From Mactromeris polynyma (Eukaryota; Mollusca; Bivalvia; Venerida; Mactridae), in the NCBI GenBank assembly GCA_032209605.1, contig JASFXZ010000003.1:36172762-36236761 (forward strand): DNA of 64,000 bases, given 5' to 3'. The notes under the pieces were generated by a model. That model made no database searches. It was not told where the DNA came from and saw only the letters and a program-made list of their open reading frames with translations. This document shows positions 1-12,760 of the stretch, piece by piece. Position numbers and translations under genes: made by a program. Numbering within the stretch: the first letter of the stretch is position 1; each line of letters begins with the position of its first letter.

Positions 1-774
1 AAGAAGCAACCTCCTTTGTGAAGAGCTATAAGCAAATTCGACAAAAATGGCAGCTTAACACGATTTGAAAGCCGCGATCTCATTGCATCGCTCAGAACCG
101 CGATTTCACCCGTAACTCATCGGCAATTTTCCGTATTGCATGAGGTGTGTGTCATGCGGCCAATCAAGTGGATGGAATTTATCTCATTAATTATTCATGA
201 GTACGAGACTTTTACAGTCATATAAGTTATTAATAGCCTGGGAAGCGATGATGCGCTCTACTATAACCAGTCTCATTTTCATCTTCTTGTAATATCCCGA
301 CTAGCCGTGGTACGGCATTACGATTTCAATTGCAGTAAAGCTTTTATTTGCATTGGTGAATGGAACACTTTTAACATGGAGGTAAAACAAACGAGCATGT
401 ATCGTTTGTGACGTCAAGAGTTGATTTACGCCTGGTGCAGTTTGCATCCCAATCCTAGTTTTCCTCACCGTGTCTGATTATTTCAAATGACTTGCGGCAA
501 CTTCGTTATTCTTACTATTCTCCTTGGGGGTCCTCTGATACGTATATGCGTTAGTTACGTAGGAAACTGTGATAGGTTTCAAGTAAATAATCAAGAAGAG
601 TGGATTCTACTCACGCTTTGTGATCTTTTGTTTGTCGCTATTTGTCAGACAACAATTTACAATATTGATAAGTTGTGAGAACCCTCTACTATTGATTGAT
701 AAAGCGTTGTCTACTGCATAACACAAGTAGCTTGTTTAGCATGAATTCCCTCCCTGTTTGTCCTCATTGATTCT
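1..774. other. No feature recognised
   Basis: AT-rich sequence. The 63-codon open frame at 487-678 has no recognisable domain, and I see no clear splice context. Confidence 0.5.
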
Positions 775-932
775 CCTTATTTGTCCAGGCCCCTGTTCCC
801 TTGCGTATTTACCCTTGCACCTCCTCAAATGCCTGAACTTTTGTGGACTGTTGTTTCCCGGAGGTCTGTAGGGGGAGGCATTGTCTTATGTATTTGGCCT
901 TCCCTATAGCAACTTATTCTCTCTTTTATACA
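775..932 (+). repeat. Dispersed repeat family R1, copy 1
   Basis: Shares the core CACCTCCTCAAATGCCTG, GACTGTTGTTTCCCGGAGG, GAGGCATTGTCTTATGTAT and AGCAACTTATTCTCTC with six other places in the window. The frame kept open in other copies is broken here by a one-base loss near 860. Confidence 0.85.
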
Positions 933-965
933 AATTGCACAGCATATTATTACTGAGCAACTATA

Positions 966-1616
966 TATACTTAAGGACTTTGAAAACGCACGCTTTGGAT
1001 ATGTGTGTTTTCACAACGAAAGCACTTACTATATGATTATATTCATACACGTTAGTTGTAACCTATTCATTGCCGCCATTTAGACACCAACACATTTAAA
1101 ATTGATTCAGTAATAACGAAATTATCGCATGATAAAGACCGTGCTCCAAAAATCGAAAGTAACACTTTTGCCGGCTACTTGTGATTAGATTGCAACTGTC
1201 AACATGACAATGCACCAATTGTAGTGATTTATTCATCAGATCAGGGATTTATGAAAGGGGTTTATAAAAGTTACACAAGTAGTGCAACCAATGATATTAA
1301 TGAATTGTTTTTATAATTTAAAATGGTTTGCATGAAATTTCAGTGGACGTTTTTTCAGTAACCACGAATTTTCGTCATGTTGACAGTTGCAATCTTATCA
1401 CAAGTAGCCGGCAAAAGTGTTACTTTCGATTTTTGGAGCACGGTCTTTATCATGCGATAATTTCGTTATTACTGAATCAATTTTAAATGTGTTGGTGTCT
1501 AAATGGCGGCAATGAATAGGTTACAACTAACGTGTATGAATATAAGCATATAGTAAGTGCTTTCGTTGTGAAAACACACATATCCAAAGCGTGCGTTTTC
1601 AAAGTCCTTAAGTATA
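966..1616. mobile_element. Foldback (long inverted repeat) element
   Basis: Left arm 966-1208 and right arm 1374-1616 are near-perfect reverse complements of about 243 bp around a 165-bp spacer. Outer ends are TATACTTAAGG and CCTTAAGTATA, with TA-rich flanks. This fits a foldback or snap-back MITE. No coding capacity. Confidence 0.92.
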
Positions 1617-3323
1617 CATTTTACTTTTGTTAATGTAATGCTTTAACCAAGCTTCCTCCTATCTATCTTCACTTTATACCCTGTCACTGACCCTCAAAAC
1701 CGCAGATTTATTCAATACTCATTCCTATTTACTGTCCTGTTACATATTTGCCGTATTTTTTTCAGGTTTATTTGGAACACTTAATTTTAGCGTAATCTTC
1801 TACACGGATGATATTTTTGGGCAGGCCATGATTTTGAAAGGTGACATTCCGGACACTTCAGAGTTTATTTATCAAACATATTTGTCAGTTAGATTGCAGA
1901 CGGACTAACCTTCTAAAAGGTCAATTTATAGCTGATAAATTGAATAGATAAGTTTGCTATGGCCAATATACTAGTGTTTGAAGAGACATAATTACACACA
2001 ATAAGCGTATATCCTCTTTTAGGAAACAACAGTACAAGTATATCAAAAATTGTCTAATTGTCATGATGTACTTATTTAATCAACAATGTTGTGAAATAAA
2101 ATAGTTTACTTCTTATTTTTTCGAAATGAGATAAATTTATAGTGATGTAAACATTCTAACCATATTCAATTATTGCACAACGGGCATGTCTACTTGTACA
2201 ATGAACATACAATTGACGCCATTAAATAAGATAACGACGATGACAAACTGAACGATTAACCCCTATTGTGTTAGTCTTTATAATTGTGTGATGAATTCAT
2301 GTCTTTACATCGAGTAAATGCTCCATCTAATACTTAGTGTCTTCATATCGATTAATAATTGCGATGCACAGTGACAGAAATTATGACTTTCGTATAAACG
2401 CATCCCGAAAGGAAATGAGATTTATCGGGGTAATTGTCATGACGTAAGTGCATTCTAAGCTTAACTTAACTTGACAATACTTTCTATTCCTTTGAACGGA
2501 AACAATGTCAATTGCAAGAATTTTCGAGGCAAGCCATTGCGTGCTCACGACTTCTATATCTAGCATTTCGTATCGTAATCATTCAAAAACCATTACCTTT
2601 AGTAAATAGATTCTTGCAACATGATGGTTATAGTAACCATGTTACAGCTAGATTCGTCGGGGACGACAGAGATAACAAGATAGAAAATGTATTCAGGCTT
2701 TTTATGTTGATAATTTATTTGTATGGAAACTTATCATGTATTTGTAGACCTGAGTAAACTATATTAAGTATCGATAAATAAACTTCCTGCATTCCAGAAT
2801 AAATGCGCGATGTTTGCATATGGTTGCATGGTCGAAATATGATCCATGTCTATTTCCTCATATAGTAAAACAATTTACTAATAATTAAAAGGTTTTAGGC
2901 ATAAGTGGTATATTAAAGTTTTACATTTTTATCAAAACATATAACACTTGTGCTAGACACCATAAATATCAATCTAACCCTAAAACGATTATAAAAATGT
3001 CGGACATTACATAGCCTAAGTGTTACTTGCAAATGATTTATGACACATGTAATGTAATTTTGACAGATGGGTTGTCTACGAGAAGACTGTATTGTTCTCA
3101 GATTATGGAATACGTTGGCCAAATACATTATAAGTATTATTGCTGAAACCTCAGAAAGGTTACGGATATTTGGAAGGAAATGAATGTAAGCAGTCGTGAA
3201 TTAAATAACATAGTTCCTGTGTTTCTTAAAACAGGGTGCAATTAGGGAATACCATACCGTATTCATTTCGAGACAAACGACATATATGACATATTTTCAT
3301 TAAATAAAGCTTTAATGTGTACA
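1617..3323. other. No feature recognised
   Basis: AT-rich intergenic DNA with short chance open frames only. Confidence 0.5.
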
Positions 3324-3361
3324 AGAGAGAAAATAAGTTGCTACTGGGGACGCCACACATA
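3324..3361 (-). repeat. R1 repeat, partial minus-strand copy
   Basis: Only the 3' end of the family is present, in reverse: on the minus strand it reads GTGTGGCGTCCCC and AGTAGCAACTTATT. It shows the family is not confined to one strand. Confidence 0.6.
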
Positions 3362-3609
3362 ATCTTGAATTAGAACACGTTATACCCAAGTATATGTCAA
3401 CGGTTTACATTCTGTCTATTCATAGTTTCAAACACATTAAGAAGAAATCAATTGCTTCATCAAGGGCATTTAACCCCGACATTAATGCTACCGAACCAAG
3501 AACATCAATTCACTGGAATATTCACAGTTATATATAGTGGTTCGGAATTTATAAAATGCTATTTATATATGTAAGCGGACAAAAATGTCAAACATCAGTA
3601 TATAGTTTT

Positions 3610-3860
3610 TCTTGGCTTGTCCCAAGATCTATTCCATCCATTAAATATTTTGTGTACCTCATGGTTGTCCCATTATCTTATTCATGGTTGTCTTTGATAG
3701 TCTGCCAGACATTTCTTGCTTCCCCATTCCAATACATATTTACAATCTCAACTCCCCAGTCCCTTATGTTTCGTAGGCTGTTGTTTTCCTGGGGTATGTG
3801 TTTGGAGGCATTGTATTCTGTATGTTGTGTTCCATGTAACAACTGAATTTCTCTTTAATA
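3610..3860 (+). repeat. R1 repeat, copy 2
   Basis: The longest copy, sharing with the 17.1-kb copy an upstream part (CCAGACATTTCTTG) in addition to the common core (GGCTGTTGTTTTCCTGGGG, GAGGCATTGTATTCTG). The conserved frame stays open (CFPGVCVWRHCILYVVF). Confidence 0.75.
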
Positions 3861-4339
3861 CACGTTACATGTCAAACAGTAAAAAATCCACATGGCGTAT
3901 CTTAGATATACATAGAAGTGGATCTGATTGGTTTCTTGAGATAGGTCTGTTTATTTATTCAATGCAATACTCGTGTCTGATTAAATTACTGTATATACAA
4001 ATATATTGGTTTTTTACTTAATACCTTCACGGACCTCTTCTTTTATATATCGATGCTGTACTTAAATTATATTGGGTTCTCTCTCTAATATGTTTTGGAG
4101 TTTTCAAGTGGATACTTTCTTAATTAAAGTGTTCGTTTATTGTGTGATGGTAGGAAAAACGCGAGGTTTAGGTGCTTCATTTAATTAATCTAGATTTAAA
4201 TCCCCCAATTGTGTTTTGCCACTAACCGTTCCAAGGCGCTACTTCAATCCTCATCCGTCATTTAAGTTCGTAGTGTGTCCATTTTGCTTTTGAAATTGTA
4301 TAAACATGTGTATAATTATGTTTATGTCTGACTTTGCTT

Positions 4340-4620
4340 TACTGCAGGGCTCTTTCAAAGACACTTGTCCCGGACTTATGTAAAAGTTGACTTGTCCGAA
4401 GCTAGTTGTCCGAGAATATCGGTCAATTTAGTAACAAATAAACATACACAGTGATAGCTCAACAATCTAAAATTAATAATCACATGTATATGTTTGTGGG
4501 ATTCTTAGGTTTGACTTACATCTGAACAATTGATGACGTTGGGAATAGCATTAAAACATACTTGTCCGGGACTTACTTCAACTCAACTCTCTGTAGCCCG
4601 ATTCAGCATTAGACTTGCAC
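4340..4620. repeat. Probable decayed dispersed repeat with CTTGTCCGGGAC motifs
   Basis: CTTGTCCCGGACTTATG (4366), CTTGTCCGAAG (4391), GTTGTCCGAGA (4407) and CTTGTCCGGGACTTAC (4561) recur within 220 bp, starting at GGGCTCTTTCAAAGACA and closing near CTCTCTGTAGCCCGA. It looks like an old repeat rather than unique DNA; the type is not recognised. Confidence 0.4.
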
Positions 4621-5846
4621 GGGAGTCAGGCTAGTGGATTTCTAGAACTCTGATTTAGGGGTTGTTGTGTCCTTTGTAAATGACATAATTATTGTTTGAC
4701 TTCTACATTCATGTTGATATATCATCCAGCATAGTCCCGCTACCACGAACGCCAGTCTTAATCTTTAATACATGATTTTTCAATTACTCGTTGTCTTACA
4801 GAGAAGCAATGACTAGTTCATTACTACCGTAGTGTTATTTGTCAAAGTCGAGACTGATTCGACTTGCTGTTAGTTTTAAATCATCTTCACTTATAAGTGC
4901 CATTATTGTTGATACTTCCGTCCTTGATATAAATTGATTTAACGATCATCTTTCTCAACCAATATCCGCAGTTTGTCTAATTCATTTTAATGTTGCTTTG
5001 AAATATTCCATCACGTGAAGCAGTTGTTTCACACTGACAGTCGATCGATCGAGCACGTTTGCAATGATTTTCAACCGAATACAGTAAGGGCCATACCATC
5101 ATTCCATCATAGCGTCATTCCATTGACCTACTGAAGCATTGTTCTGCAGTCACCCGAAGCTGCCAATATCACGGCATTGAGATTACACTACATTGACTTT
5201 CGTAATTCAACATTTTTTTAATTGTACTGTTAAATGAAAATTGATTGTGATTGAAACTCGACATTGCCTTAAAGAGGGGCTAACTTAAAAAGGAGGTTCT
5301 TTTATTGAAAGTAATGGACGAATCAGTTATATCTCGCTACACTACCCGTGCTTTTACAATCTAAAGCGCCTGTTTTTGTATAACTTGTTCCAGGAAAACG
5401 ATGAAAATTATAATTCACAACAAACATCGCTGTAGTCTGTAGCCACCGTCAATGAATTACTGTTGTATTAGACAGTCGGAAGATCCATCTTTGTATAATG
5501 CCTGTAAGCTTGAAGGTTATACTAACCATTGTCGGTCAAATATTACATGATATATTATATCTGAATTTGCAAGTCATCCGAAGATTGTGCGCATAATACA
5601 TGTTTCTTATAGATTTACATGTACGTTTTGATAACGTCCATATATCTTACGCAAGTTTTATTATATTACTACTTCTCAAAAGGAATATATTACAATACGA
5701 TAATGCATTTGAATATTTAACATCTGATCGCACTTTTGTCCTATTCCCTAGTTTTGTGATATACCCCTGCTTTTTCCTTATTCCATGTCGTACCCTATGT
5801 GATTAGGAGATTCTGTGCTTTGACTGTTGCTGTGTTTCACTTTTTT
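4621..5846. other. No feature recognised
   Basis: AT-rich sequence without repeats or coding signals that I can support. Confidence 0.5.
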
Positions 5847-8011
5847 AGACTGGGGCGTTAGCCCCATGTCTTTAGTAACCGTACTTTTGGAAACAGCCGT
5901 GGCAGAATTAGACGAGTTTGATACCACTCTATGTATCACTGCGCATCCTTTGCAATGACCAATCAACATGTCGACTTGACGTGACATCCGATCTTCGTTT
6001 CCGAATCCATCGTGAGAATTTTATTTTAAAGTTAAATATCTGGTTCAAAAATATTGTTGAATTATTGTTTAAGTGTTTTTGGTTAAAATGTCCTAGGTAA
6101 CAACTTCTTTTTGATACATAAAAATGAGAAATCGATGAATTGAGGGAGGACTATTTTCTATCGGAAACAAGTGCTTCATTCGGATACATTTCTTGTTGTT
6201 GTTGACCCCATGTTTGTTGCCAGCCGAGGTTACTAAGTATATCGTCGATACGATTCATTCACAAACAATTCCCGCTTTCATTCATAAAAAAATCCCGCTC
6301 GCAGAAAGTACTATTTATAGACAACAAAGGAATTATCTTGTACCTGGACGCGCTCGGCCGACGAGTTGGAACAATATTCCGGAATCGGATTCTGACCATT
6401 ATTTTACCGCACACTGAATACTGTAGCAAATCGTTAAATAACAGCTGCAGTTACTGTTAATCTTTATTGCATGTTTTAAAAATAATTCATTTCATCGAAG
6501 ACTTATAAACCATGTCCGTTATTCCGTATTGTAGGAATAAGGTAGAGCATTCGGATAACATCGGTTATTATCTGATTTCCGAACTGTACGGAAATTGCCA
6601 AGACGTTGCGATTGAAGCTAGAGTTCAATAAAGGTCGCACTACAAGTAAACATGTGTGCTGAGCAAGCATGGGATGCGATTCTCACTATTAAACGGCGAT
6701 GCATGGAGATATCGAATGGAAACATTAACTGGCATCCACACCGAATTTCGTATAAACTTGGAACAATTTCTTAGAGGATATTATTCGCTCTCGTGGTCCC
6801 GATACATATGGCGTTCTGTGACACGGAAGGAAATGGTCGCGATGTCTATGACTATGAGCAGAGTCTTCAATTTTAGATTAGATTAAATTCTAGCTTAATT
6901 ACGTAATCTTTTATTGTTGACCTATGGTATAAGTCGGGCCATCAACAAAGTTAATGTACTGATGCTTCGATATCGGAGGAACGAATTTAGATCGTCTGTC
7001 ATGTGAGTTTGTTAGTTTTTCCCATCAAATTCGGAAATTATTAAAGTTTGCATTTTACAAAAATAAGAAACCAGCCGGGCTAGCTCAGTTGGTAGAGCGA
7101 TCAGCCAGCAGATCCAGATTCGATTACCAGTTTTGGACAGGTTATGTTATTCAGTGACTCTGGCTACGATTATGTCTTGCACATGTGAAGAAATTGGCAG
7201 TACTGGTTGATAATTACTTCCAGGAAAACTGGTAAGGTCAACTGGCCGCTGTATATGATTGAAAAATGTTGAAAACCTGATGGAGCTAAACAAATATAGA
7301 TTTTATGGAAACGAATATCTTTTTCGGATAAACTCATGATCGGGCAAATGCAGTATCTGTTATACAGACCTGAACAGTATGCCGAAACTACCAGCATTCG
7401 GACATAACCCTATTCAGCATATTGTAAACGATTCCGGGTTTTATAATTGGATGACAAGCAGACAAAGTTAGATTGTGAAAAGTTAAACATTTCTGTCACT
7501 CGACGGGTATTATATGTAGGGCATGACACGATTCGGTCATCATATGATACTATATGAATCGATAAAACTACATGGAGATACGATATTTTCCGATACGATG
7601 CATATATATACTTCAACTCAATTACCAAAAAAAGGAATGTTATTATAATTATTAAAGCCTTTTTGTTTTCAAAATTTATTACAAACTATTGAAGTATTTT
7701 TTTATCCCTACTGCATTCCCTCCCAGAACGACACCTTTAATGAGGCACTCCCGAACTTTTATTTCTTGAATTCTTCCCATGCAATTTAACGTAAAATATC
7801 CTCCCAGGAACGACAACTCTTGACCACTGGCAATCAAATGATTTATAACAAGGTTCGTTTAAAAACAAGAAACGTTAAAACAGTGAGAGTACTTGAATTG
7901 CTTGTAAATGAATCAGTCCCTTATTCCACCCCCGAGTGAGGCTGTACAATGCTTCTACAATCTCTGGTTGACAAGTCTTTACAGAACACAAGAAACTTCG
8001 TCTGCCCCAGT
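5847..8011 (+). mobile_element. 2.2-kb dispersed repeat, copy A
   Basis: Nearly the whole stretch matches the reverse complement of 27136-29387, at clearly high identity by eye. Both copies start AGACTGGGGC followed by a short palindrome (GGGGCGTTAGCCCC). Copy B ends GCCCCAGTCT, its inverted repeat, while copy A keeps only GCCCCAGT. This suggests a non-autonomous DNA element with ~10-bp TIRs, but no target-site duplication is clear and weak similarity runs ~13 bp past the 3' end. Copy A lacks ~100 bp near its 3' end (around 7896) that copy B has. It contains a SINE at 7074-7297. The open frames within it are shifted by indels between copies and are not convincing genes. Confidence 0.8.
7074..7297 (+). 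mobile_element. tRNA-derived SINE nested in copy A
   Basis: The tRNA-like head starts GCCGGGC with box A TAGCTCAGTTGG (7081-7092) and a box B-like GATTCGATTACC (7117-7128). The body has TACTGGTTGATAATTA and GTCAACTGGCCG, shared with the other SINE copies, and ends near an AAACAAATA tail. Eight bases are missing after the D arm compared with the copy at 27945-28175. Confidence 0.82.
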
Positions 8012-9633
8012 ATATCTGCGCTTTGATTTCTTTCGCTATGACAAAAAGTGAACGAAGCTCCCGGGAACCAGTATTCGAAGGGAGCATTATTGGAATACAC
8101 ATACCATTCCTGTATTTTCTTTGGTTACGCGAGATGGACTTCATAATTACCTGCACTAGTGCTCACAACAAGACTATTCGGTATGATATTATAATGTGTA
8201 TACCAACTTCAACCGCATTGAATTGTTATAATTTTATGTAAATGCGAATATATGTTGTGTAATAATCTGCTTATTGATGTGTAATATTTTGTTCAAAATA
8301 AATAAAGAACTGGGCCGTAGGATGACCGATTAGAAACGTGCGTCAGTGTGCATATATTTCATTTGATACACTTCCAGAGACATTTACATTTATATAGAAT
8401 GCAACGAAAATCAACTGCACATCCGCTTTTTGGCATAACAAACGTAATTTGAAGAACATTATATAGTGTCAGAAACTGATTTTCTATCGATCTAAATATA
8501 CGACGAAAACCAGTCACGAATGACAGTAATTGTCTTCCAATATGCATCCTCTTCATTTGTTTCTGATGGTGTCTTTCAACGAATCAAATTTAGAAATATT
8601 CCGACTATATTGTCTGTTGAGTAATCGAAAGTCTAATTTAAACAGTCTAGTCAGAGTAACAGTCAGTGACAAAATAATTATGGGAATGTAATGACAAGAA
8701 ACACCACATGAAGATGGTAGCGAGGTGAATACTAAAAGCGGTGGTATATGAACCTAGAGTGTGTGTGTTCAAACTGTGCAATGACATAACCATACTATAC
8801 TAGAAAACATCAGGGTCATCAGTTATATCTATTGTAACTTTGACTGGTTCGTTTTATGAAATGACCGAGTGCAGCAAGTAGCATGACACTACAAGAGCGT
8901 GGTAATATATAATTGAAAAGGGTATATATTGTCTTTGGTTTACAACTCATCATTAATCGAGGGATGATTCAAAATTACATGGAGTTGCCTGCTTACAGCC
9001 ATATGAAGTTGTTTGATATTATAAGTTATACTATCGGGATATAAAACATTATAACATAACTATTGTTTAAGTATTCACTAAGTAAGCAGTGATACATATT
9101 AACCACAGTTGGGTCTCATATCCATCCCAAACCTTGCAACTCGAATTAGTGTCCCTTTATCCAATGTACTTTGCATATACTCACTCATTTTGATTGAAAG
9201 CCTCGTTAATTTTTGTGTAATAAGGACAAATGATTTCAATATCGATAAACTTAGACGAAAATATGTTCGTATACGTGTACATTAAGTGTAAATTTGGACT
9301 CCCTAACACTTCATTGTTGTTCGCGTTAAAGTGAAAAGTATTCGCTCGAAAACTTTGCTATGCTCTCTATCAGGTCCACGCGCTATTGATACATTTTAAA
9401 AATATGACCACATCGTACTGTGTATTACATACATCACGGCGGCTATTCAAACTAAATATTAATAAACCTTTATATTGACTTGAAAGACCTGATTAAAACA
9501 GAACCCCTTTATGCAATAAAACAATTTATACTCGTATAAAATATATTGTCCTCTTATCGATGGTGACTGGTGAAGCTAGTAAGGTATAATTAAAACAGAT
9601 ACACACTTTGTTGTCGAAAAAAGGCTTCATACA
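8012..9633. other. No feature recognised
   Basis: AT-rich sequence; only chance open frames below 75 codons. Confidence 0.5.
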
Positions 9634-9655
9634 CCCCCACCCCCCCCCCCCCCCC
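9634..9655. repeat. Poly-C tract
   Basis: About 22 bases, nearly all C with one A, ending AAACAGC. The length is probably unstable and may be an assembly estimate. Confidence 0.9.
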
Positions 9656-9843
9656 AAACAGCAGCTCTCTAGAACAGTGAATACATTGATACCTTCAGAA
9701 CTTCGATAAGTTTATAATCCCGCTGTGCTAAAACGCATGTTCATGACAAAATTAAAAGATGTTCCATTGGTACGCTGAGTCGTTCAGGAGACCATTGGCA
9801 ATGTCGTATGTTGAGATTAGTCTTCAGTGTCATAACCCCGTCT

Positions 9844-10065
9844 ACCCGCCTGGCTCAGTTGGAAGAGCGCTAAACTGTCAACCGGCAGATCCGGGTTCGA
9901 TTCCTGGGTTGGGCAGGTGTGTTCCTTCGGGTCAGTTGCCTGCGGAAGAGCAAGTTAGTACTGGTTGATATTAATTCCAAGAAAACTTGTTAGGTAAACT
10001 AGACATCGTTAATAATTGAAACTTGTTGTGGAACGGCGTAAACCCCGATGAATACAAACAAATAA
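9844..10065 (+). mobile_element. tRNA-derived SINE
   Basis: Best-preserved head of the family: box A TGGCTCAGTTGG (9851-9862) and box B GGTTCGATTCC (9894-9904), then the shared body (GCGGAAGAGCAAG, TACTGGTTGAT, CCCCGATGAATAC) and an AAACAAATAA tail. It could belong to a molluscan V-SINE family such as RUDI; that name needs an alignment. Confidence 0.85.
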
Positions 10066-10198
10066 CCTCCGGTCGATCACTCTAGAACTTTAAAATGTGA
10101 CGTGATTTAAATTGCTCGCTTTTCTAGAAAACCCAAAACATGTTGAATCATTATTTCGACATATCAATTTATTACCCAGGGTATTCACTTGCCATTTT

Positions 10199-10765
10199 AA
10201 ACAAGGAATATCTTTTAGAAAGAAGATAAATGGCGTCGATCGAATGATGTCTTCCAGTATGAATGAATGTTTTGTGTGCAATATGTTGAACAAATAAATG
10301 CAGCTTTCTAGTAGATTCGTGCCCGTGAGCAGAAAAGTAATTGCAAGTTCATTCAGTACACGTGTTTTTACATATAGTTCATTTTAAACTAAACAATACA
10401 TTAATGTAAACCATTAAAAAGTTCGAAGCAACATTTGTGTATATTTTGCAAGAACCATTTGCTTAAAAATAGAAGGTGTGTGATCTGGATCGTCTTGAAG
10501 CTTTCTCATTAGATTCGTGCCCCTGAGAAATCTGACTCGATCTGTTTTGTAAACAATTTGATGAAGTAAAAAGATAATGCAATATCATGACCAACACACC
10601 TCTTACGAAATTAGCGTTCGGTGCCTCTTCGGTGAATTAAAACACCGTTTGTGCCTCTTGGGTGAAAATATGATTGGTCATATTTTAAAAAGCCCGCTTC
10701 GAGGACAACATTTGGTTGTTCAAAATGTAAGTCCAAATCTTATACAGCTAAGCCGAACAATCTAC
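10199..10765 (+). repeat. Dispersed repeat R2, copy 1
   Basis: Matches 52851-53223 in blocks: AAACAAGGAATATCTTTTAG with AAGATAAATGGCGTCGAT, and GTGCCTCTTGGGTGAAAATA with AAAAAGCCCGCTTCGAGGAC and CAGCTAAGCCGAA. It contains a perfect 9-bp hairpin, AAAATATGA and TCATATTTT around TTGG, at 10665-10686, plus a local repeat of AGATTCGTGCCC (10313 and 10510). Confidence 0.75.
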
Positions 10766-11659
10766 CTTTCAATACAAATATGTATTTGTCTTCCCTACCA
10801 TAACTATGAATAGTTGTCAACTGGGTCTCGGTCTTGTTGTAAATTAATATCTTTTATCCCGAAAGAATGCTCTCTGAAACAATGGACGCAAGATAATCAT
10901 TATGTTGGTGTGTGTGTTATAGATTAGAGGTATGTTGAACCGTAATTTTCACAAATACGAATATGTCACACGTGTGACATATTCGTACGAATTCCTCACA
11001 CGTGTGTGACAAATTCGTACGAATGCGTCACAAGTAGGTGTTGTGAAATTCTCGTACCCCCTTTTTTCACCACCTCTTAGTACCAACGAAATTTTCACAT
11101 TTGGTTTATCGCTCGTTTATTAATTTTAGCTACCAGTCGCCGTATTTTTGAGTGAATATCAGTTCGCAAGTGTATCCTAAATTAAAAGGTACACCTCTAT
11201 CTAATTTAAACATTTAAACATTATCGTACGAGTTAAGAGAATTTTGACATATATTGTATATGTATTTCACGGGACGTAATGAAACAATATGAACACGTTA
11301 ACGTCGTGTCTGAGCCAAATCCAACGTTGATATAACGTCGGACCTCTATTTCTAGCCCACCGGATAGGCATTTCCGGTGAATTCAGCCGTGCTGGAAAAC
11401 TCTATCTGGCACCCCCATGCTAGATGAGTCACGCGCTGTGACGCAATACTTTTTATTTCTTTTATTAAATACTTTATGTAAGCATAATTATGATATTTCA
11501 ATATACAATTTCCATAAACATAAACTTTACAAAAAATATAGCTTCAAAAGAAAACAAAATAACCCTTAAAAGACGTTATATTGAAGGAACTTCTTGACGT
11601 TTTTCTATGTCAATTTTTTCACAAAAAAGTAATTTAAGGTATGCTAGAACAAATATCAA

Positions 11660-11793
11660 TCATGTGTGTCCGGTCCGGATAGAAAAATCCGACCCTCGGG
11701 CGCGCTGCGTAGCCGGTAACGAGGCAAGCCTCGTTACCTGGCAACGCAGGTGCCCTCGGGTCGGATTTTTCTATCCGGACCGGAAACACATGA
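11660..11793. repeat. 134-bp GC-rich hairpin
   Basis: Left arm 11660-11725 and right arm 11728-11793 pair around a 2-nt centre (GAGGC AA GCCTC at 11721-11732), with TCCGGTCCGGATAGAAAAAT and ATTTTTCTATCCGGACCGGA as outer parts. Only a few mismatches lie in the ACGCAG and GCCGG areas. It is much richer in GC than its surroundings. Because it is a palindrome, both strands show look-alike open frames, which are not genes. Confidence 0.92.
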
Positions 11794-11999
11794 CAGATAT
11801 TATTAGTCCGTTCAACGTCGAGGCTCCGACGTAAACCCGAAGTTAAATTATGGTAGGCGACGATGTGATCAAAATCCAACGTCGTCTCGACGTCGGGTGT
11901 TTGCTAGGAACCTGCAGCCAAATGTATCAACCTTGGCTAAGTTGTCCATAGGTTTTATTTTGGTCAAACCGAAGAATTAACCAGTTTTATAGAATTGGC

Positions 12000-12760
12000 T
12001 GCTGTCCTTAAATGGTGACATTGACCTTGATCTAACGCGCCTGGAACATTGGTTCTGCATTTCGTCTTGATTCGTTGAGCATTTGACCAAAGTTTGAGGA
12101 AAATCCTCCAAAGGGTTTAGGACTTGTTGGGGGCAGACACACAATCCTGTTACATTGAACGGTGACCATGACCTTCAGTCGGCGAGGCTGAAAAATGAGA
12201 TCTGCGTGTTGCCCAGATGAGGTGAACATTTACCCAGTAAGGAACTAAAATCCGGTTATCATCTTAGAAGTTATGAGTCAACACAAACGGCACCATCCCT
12301 ACACGTTACATAAAGAAAATGTCCAAAGGTGCATTGTGACCCTGCCGTTGAGCCATGGTCCTGGTTCTTGCACGCCACACATTGTCTTGATGTGGTAAGT
12401 TTTTTTTAATCGGTCCATGCATCATGAAGTAATTGACCGGACAGGAACTGCGACGGACAGACGGACGGAATCGATCAATCCTATAGTCACAAAAGCAAAA
12501 ATGATCGTATATTCATTGAGAACAATCATGATTTGCGTCAAACAGATATCAAGATGTTTAATGTTAAAGGATTACATGTTGATGACCCCATGTGACCTTG
12601 ACTTTTGACCAAGTGACCCCTTAAAGCAACATGGAACTTCTACTACACATATGAAGTATCAGTGTCGTAAGGTTATCAAAATATTGAGTGCTAAAGAATT
12701 TGACATTTTACCCCCTGTGACCTTGACCTTTGGTCCAATGACCCAAACTTGTACCTGGGT
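12000..12760. repeat. TGACCTTGACC-rich repeat inside the TIR element
   Basis: TGACCTTGA or TGACC(A/T)TGACC motifs recur at about 12020, 12165, 12593 and 12718, with TTTGACCAAGTGACCCC and TTTGGTCCAATGACCC following two of them. This style of dispersed repeat seems familiar from molluscan genomes (from memory, not checked). No coding frame. Confidence 0.5.

Noticed and set aside
7074..7148. Functional tRNA gene
   Set aside because: Bases are missing in the anticodon arm and the acceptor ends do not pair. It is followed by a SINE body shared with other copies.
11607..11879. Two look-alike proteins on opposite strands
   Set aside because: They result from reading both arms of a 134-bp palindrome.
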